Part shown: positions 11,901-23,414 of the stretch, piece by piece | How the letters are laid out: the number at the start of each line of letters is the position of its first letter | Position numbering within the stretch: position 1 is the stretch's first letter | Assembly: GCA_036346375.1 (NCBI GenBank) | Contig: CM070504.1 | Coordinates: 6,941,890-7,005,889, forward strand | Direction of reading: 5' to 3' | Length of the DNA stretch: 64,000 bases | Source: Guadua angustifolia | Taxonomy: Eukaryota; Streptophyta; Magnoliopsida; Poales; Poaceae | Notes under the pieces: model-generated | Told to the model about the DNA's origin: nothing | The model's input: only the letters and a program-made list of their open reading frames with translations | The model's database searches: none | Made by a program: the position numbers and the translations under genes

Positions 11901-12718
11901 ACGACGGCCGCCTCGTCCAGCGGCCGACCCCGCTCTTCGCGCTGCTCGCCGTGGTGTGGTTCCCCGTCGGCTTCCTGCTCGCGTGCGTCCGCGTCGCCGC
12001 GGGGGCGATCCTGCCCATGTCGTGGCTCTACCACGCCTTCTGGGCGCTCGGCGTGCGCGTCGTCGTGCGGGGCGCGCCCCCGCCGCGCGCTGCCCGGGCC
12101 GAGGGCCGCACGGGCGTGCTCTTCGCCTGCTGCCACCGCACCCTCCTCGACGCCATCTTCCTCTCCGTCGCGCTCGGCCGCCCCGTCGCCGCCGTCACGT
12201 ACTCGCTCTCCCGCCTCTCCGAGTTCCTCTCGCCCATCCGCACCGTCCGCCTCACCCGCGACCGCGCCACCGACGCGGCCACCATCAGCAACCTGCTCGC
12301 CGAGGGCGACCTCGCACTCTGCCCCGAGGGGACCACGTGCCGGGAGCCCTTCCTGCTGCGCTTCTCCGCGCTCTTCGCCGAGCTCACCGACGACATCGTG
12401 CCGGTCGCGACGGAGTGCCGGATGAGCATGTTCCACGGCACGACGGCTAGAGGCTGGAAGGGGATGGACCCATTCTACTTTTTCATGAACCCGAGCCCTA
12501 TGTACACGGTCACGTTCCTCAACAAGCTGCCGGCCGAGCTCACCTGCGGCAGCGGCGGCAAGTCCAGCCAAGAGGTGGCCAACTATGTGCAGAAGGTTAT
12601 AGCCTCCACGCTCTCCTACGAGTGCACCAGCTTCACCAGGAAGGACAAATACCGGGCACTCGCCGGCAACGACGGCGTCGTCGCCGCGAAGACGGCAAAG
12701 AAGCGCATGATAGGTTGA
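8949..12718 (+). CDS. Glycerol-3-phosphate acyltransferase (plant GPAT family)
   Basis: Two exons, 8949-9575 and 11828-12718, are joined across a GT-AG intron (aag|gtcact ... gcag|gagtcg). They give 505 residues, the usual length for land-plant ER-bound GPATs that acylate glycerol-3-phosphate at sn-2 for cutin, suberin or symbiotic lipids. The N-terminal half is a HAD-like phosphatase fold: motif I reads NLDGT (residues 28-32) and the last motif reads GLGNRWSDYAFM (194-205). The C-terminal half has the acyltransferase blocks HRTLLD (312-317), CPEGT (374-378) and IVPVA (399-403). Hydrophobic segments lie near 53-70 and 245-265. The splice falls inside the conserved CK|E joint of the family. 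Asp-to-Asn changes in both phosphatase motifs suggest an acyltransferase without phosphatase activity, as in the GPAT5/7-like and other phosphatase-dead clades. The exact subclade is not resolved. No disabling mutation is visible. Confidence 0.93.
9576..11827 (+). other. GPAT intron (2,252 bp)
   Basis: This intron separates the HAD-like exon from the acyltransferase exon. It contains a probable hAT-like MITE at ~9980-10215 (agggcattttgggagctgca ... aagctttcaaacagtacct, weak inverted ends). A long AT-rich stretch at ~10540-11150 uses gcaacatc/tgcaacat over and over, the degenerate internal repeat style of old Mutator-like elements. No internal gene was recognised. Confidence 0.7.
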
Positions 12719-12876
12719 TAGAGGGAGATGGTTAATTTGTTACTCTACTGCTGGTAATTGGGCAACGATTTGTCCTCTGCTCCTGCGAAGTACTAATTGG
12801 GAATAGGATGTATCAGAACAGGTGAAAAAGACAAATCATTGGGTGTCAGAACAGACGTTTTTATTTCGATTAGTCA
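12719..12876 (+). other. GPAT 3' untranslated and terminator region
   Basis: Sequence after the TGA at 12716-12718 becomes AT-rich and has no open frame. A clear AATAAA signal was not found, so the polyadenylation site is not placed. The next feature is a small LTR element. Confidence 0.4.
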
Positions 12877-13157
12877 ATATTGAATTGAATGTACGAGCCA
12901 GTTCACCCAAAAGTTTAAGCTGATGAGAAAAGATAGACAATTTACTTATACTTTAACACTCCCCCTCACATACAGACTCCCTCAGATCTAAGATATGGAA
13001 TAGAAGTGGGCTGCAATTATTATTATTTAATTGCGCCAACCAGGTCTTGAACTCGAGACCTCTTGGCTCTGATACCATATTGAGTTGCATGCACTAGTCA
13101 GTTCACCCAAAAGTTTAAGCTGATGAGGAAAATAGACAATTCACTTATACTTCAACA
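12877..13157 (-). mobile_element. TRIM/SMART small LTR retrotransposon
   Basis: Two direct repeats of ~81 bp (12877-12958 and 13077-13157, both with cagttcacccaaaagtttaa) enclose ~118 bp. Read on the minus strand, a sequence complementary to the initiator tRNA-Met 3' end (tggtatcagagcc, 13065-13077) follows the first repeat. A polypurine tract (gtgaggggga) precedes the second. This is a complete miniature retrotransposon layout without coding capacity. The flanking 5-mers agtca and agtaa are a probable TSD with one change. It lies between the convergent GPAT and prolyl hydroxylase genes, close to the latter's stop codon. Confidence 0.85.
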
Positions 13158-13604
13158 AGTAATCTGCAACTACAATGTACATACGTTGCAACTCTTCCGG
13201 CATAAACCAGGCGAGTCGCTGCTGCCCATCATGTAGCACGGGTTCTTTGCACACTTCCCTTTAGCAACCCACCTGGCGCAGAGAACATTCTCATCCTCGC
13301 ATCCACCGCCAGATCTCCGGCGATTGCCGAAGGCTCTCACATGGATGCATTTTATCGCCGACCACTTCTCGCCTTCTATGACAGGGCAGCTCCCATGCAG
13401 GTTATCTGGGTCGGTTGTCGCGTTGGGGTGGAGGCTGAAGAACAGCACTCCATCGCCTTTCACAGGTTTCACTGCAGATAAAAACCAACATTAGAGAAGA
13501 CAAATAGAAAATTGTATAATGTGAGCTCAACAATTTCCATGGAGGATACTGTGGACATATGTAGATCTATAAGCTTGTTCAAACCCAAGGTTTGCCGAGA
13601 TTAT

Positions 13605-14363
13605 CTGGGGAGTATCCAGCAAACTCGGCATACAGGACCCAGTTCATAGATGCCACTCCGGACCACAACTACAAGATGATCTGGTTCGCGCCCGCGGAGG
13701 GGAAATGTAGGTTCTTCGCTTAGCTCTTCATCCAGACAAGATTCTTACGGCGGACAGGCTAGCCATTAGGGGGTGGCCTCATTCCACCACATGTGTCCTC
13801 TGTGGATCGGAAGAAGAAACCGCATCCCACCTGCTGCTAACGTGCTCTTTTGTAAGGCAGGTCTGGATGAGGGTCCTTCGCCTTATACAAGCAAACCTAA
13901 GTGCTGCCCAGCCTTTCATGGCTCAACCGGGGAATACCGCATGGTGGAAGAACACTCGTCTCGCGGTGACCACGGCCAAGCGAAAGGAGTTTGATGGGTT
14001 GGTTATTTACGGCATGTGGAATTTGTGGAAGGAAAGGAACTGTAGGATCTTCCAAAATATCTATAGCACGGTGCAGCAGGTGGCTGACGCAATCATCACG
14101 GACGTCCAAAACTGATCGGCGGCCCTCGAGATGCTTTGACTTCTAGCCTCCAGATCCTTTTGTCGCTAATCTCAAAGTTGCTGTAGTCCGACGATGTAAT
14201 TTAACTGTGGTGTTGTTTTCCTCTTGTCGGCGGTGTTGTTTTCCTTCTGTCGGCTTCTTTTGTATCTTGGTCAACCGCTAAGTCTTTCCACTCTGTAAAC
14301 ATTTCGTCTATCTTCTTCTTTAATACATTTGGCAGAGTTCCTACCTATTCCTTCAAAAAAAAG
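13605..14363 (+). mobile_element. LINE 3' fragment (zf-RVT end) in hydroxylase intron 6
   Basis: A broken plus-strand frame encodes the C-terminal zinc-binding reverse-transcriptase end of plant LINEs. It includes YRTQFIDATPDHNYKMIW, CRFFAW, then GWPHSTTCVLCGSEEETASH and the WNLWKERNCRIF signature. It is followed by a ~250-bp 3' UTR ending in a short A run (14355-14362). The 5' side is truncated inside the last domain. The junction on the left interrupts a ~150-bp repeat unit that is present intact at 16280-16565. Confidence 0.8.
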
Positions 14364-14388
14364 ACAAATTTTGACAAATGCTGACAAA

Positions 14389-14650
14389 CGAAATTCGCCT
14401 TGGCACTGAACTGGGAGGTTTTCAAACTTTTTCCATGTGTTTGTTATTTCTAGGGGTTGTGAAGCCTCTTTTAAGACTAGTCTAAATTATAGTTTTAAGG
14501 TTTTATTCCTCACGATCTCTACTTTGTTTGCTGTTTCATTGTTCCAGACAGTATAACCTTGCGCCGCGAATCATTCGTAGCTTGTTGTAAAACCTTTTGC
14601 TATTTCTCTTCTTGAATGAAAGATAGATCTCATGCCAATCTTTCCAAAAA
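14389..14650 (+). mobile_element. 5'-truncated LINE tail with 13-bp TSD
   Basis: This 262-bp insertion ends in an A-rich tail. It is flanked by perfect 13-bp duplications aaatgctgacaaa (14376-14388 and 14651-14663), the signature of target-primed reverse transcription. Its body (...gaatgaaagatagatct ... tttcc-A) resembles a LINE 3' UTR. There is no coding sequence. Confidence 0.75.
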
Positions 14651-14732
14651 AAATGCTGACAAATGCTCCGGTAGTTCAGAATGAATGCACTGCGACATAA
14701 TTTAGCATTGGCAACCAGCAAGTGTCCACTGT

Positions 14733-16277
14733 TCTCGGTGTTTCATAAAACCGGCAAGTAAATTTGTAAGTCTAGGGGCCGCGCGTCCCCGCTCCTTGAA
14801 TGGTTAGACTCAGGAGTCCAAGATGTATACTGGTTCGGGCCGAATATCCCTACTTTCAGTTCGTAGTGGTGGATCTCATTGCTCAGAGTGCGGTGGATTA
14901 CAAGCGAGAGCTAAGGATAGGCCCTTAGCGCTCGTTCGAGTAGGGGAGCCTGGGAGCTCAGAGCGCTCGCTCGGGTCGGAAGGCCCGAACGAGGTCGGAT
15001 GAGCGAACGAGGTAAAATGAGAAAAGTGAATGAGTCCTCGCCTTTCCTAGATGACCCTGCCTCCCTTTATATAGACAGAGGGGGCAGGTTACACGGGAAT
15101 TTGGAGAAAAGAGGTAGGGGTATGCTACGCCCGGAGTCCCGATCTTGCCTTGGCTAGGGGCACGGGCCATTCGCCGGGGAGTACCTCCCATCCCCGTCCC
15201 ATGATCCAAAATTTTTCCGTCCCCATCCCGTTCCCGTCCTCGGGAGAAAATCCCTGCCTCCATCCCGTGTCGGTATCGGGGCCCTGTCGAGACCCATCCT
15301 CATGAAAATTTCACACAAGAGAAGAGCTCTTATAGCCATTTTAACTCTAAAATCATATCAATAGACAAGGAAAAAAACAATACATGCATTCATTGAAGAT
15401 TATGTTGTCCTGTTTATGAAAATGTGAATATGATGGGCTAGAGAATATGTTTGCAATCTAATAACTAAATTGGACTAAACTAAATTTGGATCCCCAACGG
15501 TCCCTCATGAAAAAAAATTCCTATCCCCGTCCCTCATCATCAAGACGGGAATAATTTTCCCCGTTTCCATCCCCACGGGGGACAATTTCTTCCCATACCC
15601 GTCCCCTAATAGAGGAATTCCTCACGATCGTGAACGGGTCCCCATTGCCATCCCTAGTCTTGGCGATCGATGATTCCTTTTCATCCCATGTTGGCCTCGG
15701 TGACACACGGTGATAGCATTCCGTTGGAAAGGTGCGACTCGCCTCTCGCTACTTGTCGGATGTTGACGTTACTGCTGTTGTGATGCAGTGTTGCCTTGGG
15801 ACGAGCGCCCTTCCATTGCTGCTCGACGAGGTGAAGGGCCAGGCCGACCTGCGACCTCTGCGCCATCTTGGGAAGGAGCCACCGCCCAAAGATGGACGTC
15901 GTGTCCACGGGCGGTGACCGGCTTGAGTCGACCGCCAAGTGACGGGATTTACCGAGGCTCTGTCCGGAGGCCTGGTCGGAGCCTATGGAGACGCTCAATC
16001 GGTAGCCTAGTCGGAGCGCCCCTGGCGGGCCTGATCGAGGCCGAGTGATCCTTCGTGTCCCCTTGGGCCTAGAGATGGGTCCAAGATGGTTCACCCAGCG
16101 ATCTAGCCGATATTTAGGGATAATCCTATCTGCGAGGGATGGAGGCTTTGGTAATATCCCTTCCAGCACTCTGCATCGCCGTTAGGCTGGACTCTGAGTC
16201 CAGATGACTGAGAGAAATACGATCTTGAAATAGATGTATACTTTGCTGTGGGGTACCCCTGGTATGAGTATTCGTCA
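14733..16277 (+). mobile_element. Solo LTR with 5-bp TSD, nested insertion
   Basis: The LTR starts tctcggtgtttcataaaacc and ends ggtatgagtattcgtca. It is bounded by duplicated actgt (14728-14732 and 16278-16282). It matches the LTRs of the complete element at 31286-38875 in order and content: aatatccctacttt, ggtggatctcattg, a tttatata TATA box at ~15065, and gtggggtacc near the end. Only one LTR and no internal domain remain, so this is a recombination product. The length is 1,545 bp, of which 502 bp is a nested DNA transposon. It sits in intron 6 of the hydroxylase. Confidence 0.85.
15155..15656. mobile_element. hAT-like element nested in the solo LTR
   Basis: The right end, read inverted, begins tagggatggcaatggggacc; the left end reads taggggcacgggcc. 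These are the TAGGGRTGGCAAYGGG-type ends of a common grass hAT family. The interior repeats ccccgtccc/atccccg. The flanking 8-mers gccttggc (15147-15154) and gtcttggc (15657-15664) differ at one base, consistent with an 8-bp hAT TSD. No transposase is present. It must have arrived after the LTR. Confidence 0.8.
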
Positions 16278-16279
16278 AC

Positions 16280-16565
16280 TGTCTACATATGCAGAGCTAT
16301 TAGTATGTTCAAAACCTAGTTTTGCTGAGATCATCACGGCTAACAAACTATAACAAATGCTCCATTAGTTCAGAATGAATGCACTGTGACATATTTTAGT
16401 CTGCATTGGCAACTAGCAAGTGTCCACTGTCTACATATGCAGAGCTATCAGTTTGTTCAAAACCCAGTTTTGCTGAGGTCATCACGGCAAAACATAGCAA
16501 ATGCTCTCCAGTAGTTCAAAATGAATGCATTACAACATAACTTTGTCTGCATTAGCAAGTGTCCA
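16280..16565. repeat. Tandem ~150-bp duplication in hydroxylase intron 6
   Basis: Two adjacent units begin tgtctacatatgcagagcta (near 16281 and 16428) and continue through cagttttgctgag, cagaatgaatgcac and gcaagtgtcca. A third, older unit lies to the left but is split: its first part is at ~13550-13604 and its last part at ~14664-14732, separated by the LINE insertions. The third unit's end is the target of the solo LTR. Confidence 0.8.
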
Positions 16566-17225
16566 TTGTACTTGCATAACCCCGTTGTGATTTGTGAACA
16601 CTCAGACCATGTGTTGTCTTTAGGCCGTAGCAGCTTGCCCTGCGAGAAAAAGAATCCAAAGTAAAAGCAAAAGGTCTCTAGGAAATACAGCTAGAAGAGA
16701 CAGGTAAATTACCCATAAGTTGGGGAAGACGGTCTCTCCGCCCATCTCGACATTGGATAGGTACATGAGCACGGTGGCAATTCGATGCCCCCAACGGGGT
16801 TGATAATTTTTACCATGAATGTAATCGAAATGTGGCTCGTACTTCTCGCCATTCTCATAACGTAATATTTGAATGGGTTCACCGTTCTCTAAGCATTTGA
16901 GGATAATAAGAAACTAGTACAATTGAGAAAAAATAGAAAATGCACTCTGCAGAAGGTTGGATGGAAATAGTAGTAGCTGTTTACAGTGTTTAGTGCAACA
17001 TACCTGGTGGAAGCAAGGTCCAAGCAGCGATCCTCTGCTCTATTCTTGAAACAAATTCACCCTTCAAATAAATAGACAAAATATTAGACAACCTGTCAGA
17101 AGTAATTTTAAGAAGCCACAGTCTGCACCATGCTTGGAAATCACTGGTAGCGCCTGGCAGGCAGAATGCATACACTATACAGAGAACATCCATCATATTA
17201 ATCCTATAGCACTCGACACATATGA

Positions 17226-17795
17226 ACTGGACATACTATTGCGGTTGTGACTTCCATCCAGAAAGAGATGGTCTGTGCAGCCACAGATGTGTAATAGTGA
17301 ATAGTCGTAAGGACAACATCCGAAATTGTTCAAGACTTTCTTCAGTACTTGGAAGGTACCTTAGTACCTTCTCCCTAAAAAAGATCAACCGTTGATTTGC
17401 ATAGAGGCGATTTAGGAATGGAAAATTTGGTAAACATGGGTAATTTAGTAAATTGTTCTTGGGCTTAACCCTCTAAATTGTCCCCTTCTCACCTTAACTC
17501 TTTATCTCCGTCTTTGATATGTTGTGCCAACACATCTCCTCCCCTTCACTGCCTCTATGTACGCTCCTCCAAACCAGTCAACTCTCCTTTTCGTTCCTCC
17601 ACATCCTCGGACCAAAATCCTTCTATTCACCTCCTCTACCGGCTCCCTTCCCCTCATGAAGAGTTGGATGCAGGACAGAAGTATATTAGACTCTTGGTCT
17701 CATCCACATGTACTCTATCTTCGACTACTTAGTTTAACATTCAATTACATAGTCTGCTAGAGCAACAAAGAACTAACGATTTAGTTACTCACTTT
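17226..17795. other. Hydroxylase intron 3, left part
   Basis: Intronic sequence between exon 4 and the LINE. Short open frames on the plus strand at 17478-17760 have no family resemblance. The last ~100 bases contain a diverged ~60-bp direct repeat (caattacatagtc ... ) that continues on the far side of the LINE (cagttacatagtc). Confidence 0.4.
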
Positions 17796-17808
17796 AATAC
17801 TCAGTTAC

Positions 17809-20800
17809 CATGACAAGGCTTCATTCCTGGAAGAGCTCGAATCTATTGTGCTGGCACAACAAGTTCCGTGGCTAATACTCGGCGATTTCAACCTCATCTA
17901 TGAGACAAGGGACAAGAACAATAACAACCTAAATCACCGCCTTATGGCACGCTTCCGCGCGGTCATCAACCGATGTGCACTGCGAGAGTTACCCTTGCAG
18001 AACAAAAGGTTCACTTGGAGTAACGAGAGACAGAACCCAACTTTGGTCAGACTTGACCGAGCCCTCTGCAACCATGAGTGGGATACTTTGTTCTCCGATC
18101 ATTTGCTACAAGCGTTATCCACCTCCATGTCAGACCATTGCCCGTTGTTGCTTTCTGATGACAACGGCATGCCCAAAACCTAGAGGTTCAAATTTGAGAA
18201 TTTTTGGACTCGGCTCTCGGGTTTCCTGTAGATCGTCCAAGATGCATGGAGCTCCTCCGATCTGTACCGATAGAGCGGCAGTCAAAGGGTTGCCCACAAG
18301 CTTCACGCATAGACGAAAGCGCTTCGACCGAGCAAAACCCTTTTCAATGTCATGTTCCCAACAATTCCTCTTGACAAACGCCGTGGTCTTATGACTAGAC
18401 GTTGCTCAAGACTCGAGACCCTTGTCGCATGAGGAATTGCAACTCCGTAAGGCCCTCAAAATCAGGATCACGGGCCTGGCTACGGTAGAAAGAGCGCGCA
18501 AGAGGCAGGCATCCAGATTCACTTGGCTTAAGGAGGGGGATGCCAACACCCGTTTCTTCCACTTAAAGGCCAACGACCATCGTTGAAAGAACTTCATTCA
18601 GCGCTCCGATCTGACCAGGGCATGGTGACTCTCCATAAAGACAAGGAGCAATTGCTCTTTCAACATTTCTCTCATCTGTTGGGGACAAAGAGGTCGCACT
18701 CACAAAGCATTGTTTGGCCAGACCTACACCTTCCGGCACTTGATTTGGATTGCCTTCGCTTAACTTCACAGTAGGAGGTCTTCATCATTACAAATCTTAC
18801 TAACCGATAAAGCGCCAGACCATTTCGGCTTCATCGGGGCTTTTTCAAACACTGTTGGGAAATCATTAGAAGTGATATCATGTCTCTCTTATGGTCATTT
18901 CAAGACGGAGCAACCAATGCTCTCGCATAGATTAATCGGGCATCCATTGTGCTCATCCCGAAGAAAGATGGAGCTGATGTGGCCACCAACTACCAACCCA
19001 TCAACTTGATCCATTCCATCTCCAAGATTATTTCCAAGGTCCTTGCGCCGCGACTCGCTTGCCACATAGACTCCCTAATATCACCGTCACAAAGCGCTTT
19101 CATCAAAGGACGAAGCATTCAGGAAAACTTCCTGGCGGTCCGTAGCCGAGCTTGCCTCCATAATCAGTTGCATAGGCCGCTGCTTATGCTGAAGCTTGAC
19201 ATCACCAAAGCCTTCGATTCAGTTTCCTGGGAATACCTCCTGGACCTTCTACAAGCACGTGGGTTTGGGAATTGATGGCGACGCGGCCATCACAATGCCT
19301 TGTGACATCATCGTCTTCTGTACTCCTAAACGGGGTGCCAGGGCTTCCGATTCTGCATTAGCGTGGCCTTCGTCAGGGCGACCCACTGTCACCTTACTTG
19401 TTCAACCTAGCAATAGACCCGCTACACTTCCTACTAAAAAAGCAACAGATGATGGGGTCCTATCTCCTATCTAGGGACAGTGCGCCATCTGCCCGCCTAC
19501 CCCTGTACGCCGATGATGCTGTTATCTTCTTGAACCCGGTAAGGGAGGAGCTCCAGGCCATCATCTCGATTCTTCAACACTTCGGTGAGGCCTCGGGACT
19601 TCGGGTCAACATGCAGAAGAGCTCCATAGCGGCGATCCAATGTCAGAATCTAGATCTGGCTACCATCATCTAGCCGTTTCAAGTCACCGTCTCGGACTTC
19701 CCTACCAAATACCTCGGCATGACGCTCGCTCTTGGCCGTCTGCGCCGGGTGGATTGCGCACCGTTTGGCGGGATGGCAATCAAATCACCTCACGATGGGT
19801 GGCCGGCTAACCCTTGTTAAATCGGTGCTCACCTCCATACCGATATATGTACTGATGGCACTTAAGACACCCAAGAGGTTCATCGCAGACATTGACAAGA
19901 TAAGACGAAAATTCCTCTGTGGCTAGCAATGCCCAAATGCATGGCGGGAACTGCAAGGTCGCGTGGGCAACGGTGTGCCGCCCCCTCAATCTTGGCGGCC
20001 TAGGTGTGTTAGAACTAACCAGATTCACGCAAGCTCTCAGGCTGCGCTGGTTATGGCTAAGATATGCGGACCTGCAAAGACCGTGGCCCAGTCACATAGC
20101 ACCATATGACCACATTGACAAACAACTCTTCATGTCAACTATGGAAGTCATCATTGGCAATGGCCGCTGGGCGGCCTTCTGGACCTCCACATGGTTGCGA
20201 GGCATTGCGCCTTGCCGACTTGCGCCAATGCTCTTCAAACACTCTAGACGGAAGAGAAGAATGGTCGCTGATGCCTTGCTCAACAACAACTGGATTCGAC
20301 ACATCCGCCACCAACTCACGCCACAACTAATAGGGGAATATGTTCGCCTATGGATCATTATCCAGTCTGTGCCTCTGCAGCCTCACAGGGAGGACGCCAT
20401 CGTTTGGAAACCAACCTCCAATGGTCTATACACAGCTAGGTCCGCGTACCACTGCCAATTCATTGGAAGCACATCCAAGCCTTTCCTCTCCACAGTTTGG
20501 ATAGCATGGGTGCCGCTACGAATAAAGATCTTCTGGCTTGCTCAACTAAATTAGCTATGGATGGCTCAGTGTCTACAATTAAGAGGATGGCCAAATCAAT
20601 ATTTCTGCCTTATGTGCTGCAGAAGACTGGAAATGGTTTCCCACTTATTTCTCCAATGCCCCGAGGCCCGTTGAATGTGGGCCTCTGTTGCGCAGTGGAT
20701 CTACGTGCCGTCACTTGATCCAGCTTCATGGGGTATCTCCGCTAACCTTGACACCTGGAGCCTGCGACGCATTAAACACTACGCTGGTTCAAAAATGGGC

Positions 20801-21116
20801 CTCAAAACCGTTATCATCCTTGTATGCTGGCAGTGGTGGAAGGAGCGAAACAACAGAACCTTCTAACAGTCCTGGGCGAACCACGACCAGATCATATAGT
20901 CCATCAAGGACGAGGCTGCTTCCTGGGCGGCGGCAGGGCGACACATCTCCAGATCATCCTTCGGGGCCTGCCATGATGACATAGCTGTCGCTTCTCCTTT
21001 TTTTCTTTTCTTTTCTCCTGTGTATCTGTTTCACCCTTTCAGTGCGGCCTTCGCACCCTGTAATTAAACTCTTCATCTCCTAATATATCTCACGGCTTTT
21101 GCCATCTTCGAAAAAA
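17809..21116 (+). mobile_element. LINE retrotransposon, 5'-truncated, with 13-bp TSD
   Basis: A 3.3-kb plus-strand non-LTR element. The left end lies inside the apurinic endonuclease domain (ILGDFNLIYE, near 17875; SDHCPL, near 18130). It continues with the reverse transcriptase (LIPKKDGADVATNYQPINLI, near 18949; LKLDITKAFDSVSWEY, near 19190; LYADDAVIF, near 19505) and the zinc-binding tail (WWKERNNRTF, near 20837). It ends in an A run after tttgccatcttcg. The 13-bp duplication aatactcagttac (17796-17808 and 21117-21129) flanks it. At least six frameshifts or stops separate the domains, so it is dead. It lies antisense to the hydroxylase inside intron 3. Confidence 0.92.
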
Positions 21117-21129
21117 AATACTCAGTTAC

Positions 21130-23414
21130 ATAGTCCGGTGGAATTAACAAAGAAATAATGATACAATTACCAAGTTTAATATTTAGTTCAGTTGTACGAA
21201 AATAGATGATTAAGTTACTCATATGCTAACTTGCTAAGCCACTGTTTGTCACGGCTATAGCTTTTCTGATAAGTAACTTTCAGCTGGCTGAAGAGATTTG
21301 ATATTTGGTAGCCTGGTTTTTAGTTATGAGAGGTGTGGATTGGGAATGAGGGTGAGATGAGTGAGGTTTGGGATTTATACTTAGTAGGAGGGGTAATTTT
21401 CTTCAACTCTGATGGTAAAGTCAGAACTCCCAACCTACCGAAGCCATGTGAAGTTACTCCAGACTAATTTTTGGTTTTTAGGTTCTCCTAGTACAAATGG
21501 GATATGGGATTTTAGCTCCTGGCTACGGAGAAGCTAGTTGTTTAGGATAGCTTCTGGCTATCGAGAGAAGCTGACCCAAATAGGGTCTATGTATGATTGT
21601 AGTATTCCCTATGCTTCTCCATGATCGTAAACATTTCATATATTATGTAAATGATGGCTCACTATGCTATTTTCCGCCATTGCCATGCCCTTCAGATAGA
21701 TAGTGGATTGCTTCATATGCCAACAAGAAGGTCCTAAAAGGTATAAGCATGTAGAGAATTTATGTGATTCACGTTAAATATAGTCTAATGTTCACATACA
21801 TAGTTTTTTCAAAACATAGTCCACAACATTTCCCAGTCCTTGTCCAGTCACTATCGATGCAAAGGAAAGTTGAAAATTGCAAATGGTAAGCACCACAGTT
21901 TGCATGATTAGAGAGACATGTTTCTAACAACTTGTCCTCCCCCAGCATGCTTCCTCTCCCTCGCCATCCCCTCGATCTCCAAGCTTCAAGCGTAGTTCAG
22001 CTCGATTTGGTAAAACTAGCCCCCTCCCATTGTATGCTACTCGGATCCAGTTGGATCTTGCTATTTCTTTTATCGTTGTGTTGGATCTTGGTGTTTCTTT
22101 TGTTGGTATGTATGGAAGCCCCGTTGTTTGAGCATCAACTCGCACACACAGACATTGTCCTCATCTCCTTGCCTGCACACCTGCCGCTGCGGCGGCGCAG
22201 ACTCCACCTCCACCTTCACTCTGCAAGAATCTGAATTTTGGGCAACAAGAAAGGTAAAACCCTGTGATATTGCCCTCCGTCACATGGTGATAGCTGATGA
22301 ACTTTTTGCACATTTCACAAACAAACAAGGTCACTTTCAATCTCACTACTAAGATTATCCATCAGGTACATTCTTTCTGCATGCATTTTTTAACTGAGCA
22401 AGTGCTAAACTACAAGAGAGACACATATGTTGTTATACGTGTTAGATGCATCATGAAGATTCAAGTTTGTAGTTCTGTATGAAAGTTTGTTGATATGTGA
22501 GACCACTAGCTCAATTTGGGCTTGCACACATTTCAGAGTTCTATCATCAATATCCTTTAGAGTTCTCCTTTGCCATTTCTGTATTGCACACATTTCTTTG
22601 AATCAATTAGTCAAGACTAAAAGTACATGATCAATGCTATTATTTTCTATGTTCTTGAATGCAGTCATGCGTTACGAGAATTGGCCCTTGAGTAGAATAT
22701 GTCAAATGGTTACTAGCTATCTGCATTCATCTTCTTTCTAGAATGTTGATTATAACAGTACAGTCGTAGGTTGGTCAAAAACTTTGAATTACATGGATGG
22801 CCATGGGTTCATATTTCACTCTCAAAGTTGATACTTTGAAAAATAAGAAAAGCTACATGACAGTTGTTTCTATGGAATGTGGGTATTCCAGATTGAAATG
22901 ATGGGGATTTGATATCTTTTTCGTCTCCTGATGTTTTCTGTTAACCTATATGACAGTATGAGAATCTTGTGTTGATTGTTGATCAGTCGGGTGTCTTCGT
23001 TTGAACTATAAGTTGTCAGGACATGCACAAATAAATTGATCAAAGTTATATTAGTGTTGTTGTTTATGTTGAAATTGATGCCGAGTTGTTACTTGTAGGC
23101 CATGAATTCTTGCAGTTAAAATGGCAAATATCATTTGGATTGCCCCCTTTGTGTACAAATGATAAGGTTTTTTATTGGGAAAAGAGCTAATCAAGAATAA
23201 CATTGCTTCCTTTTCTTGCACTTTGACATCAATTTGGTTCAAATGAATGGCATCTAGAGTACTGCTAGATTAGAAAACGAAGTATGTAAGATGCATTGAA
23301 TAATTTGTTGGAACTAATTAAGGCCTGATTTAGAACATGAGAACTTTGCATAATTCCTATAGGTATTGCATTGTTTCTTGTAAAATTCTGAAAGCATTTA
23401 TTGGTTGATCAGAA
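21130..23414. other. Hydroxylase intron 3, middle part
   Basis: AT-rich intronic sequence. A possible hAT-like MITE lies at ~21250-21590 (actgtttgtcacggc ... gacccaaatagggtc, weak inverted ends). Pyrimidine-rich text at 21930-22250 resembles the leader of a PIF-type ORF but has no clear domain. No host exon of the hydroxylase was found here. Confidence 0.35.

Noticed and set aside
11774..12571. 265-codon open frame on the minus strand
   Set aside because: Antisense shadow of GPAT exon 2 caused by its very high GC content; no domain and the sense strand has clear acyltransferase motifs.
15681..16169. 162-codon minus-strand open frame
   Set aside because: Contained within the solo LTR; LTRs of this family are not expected to code and no motif is present.
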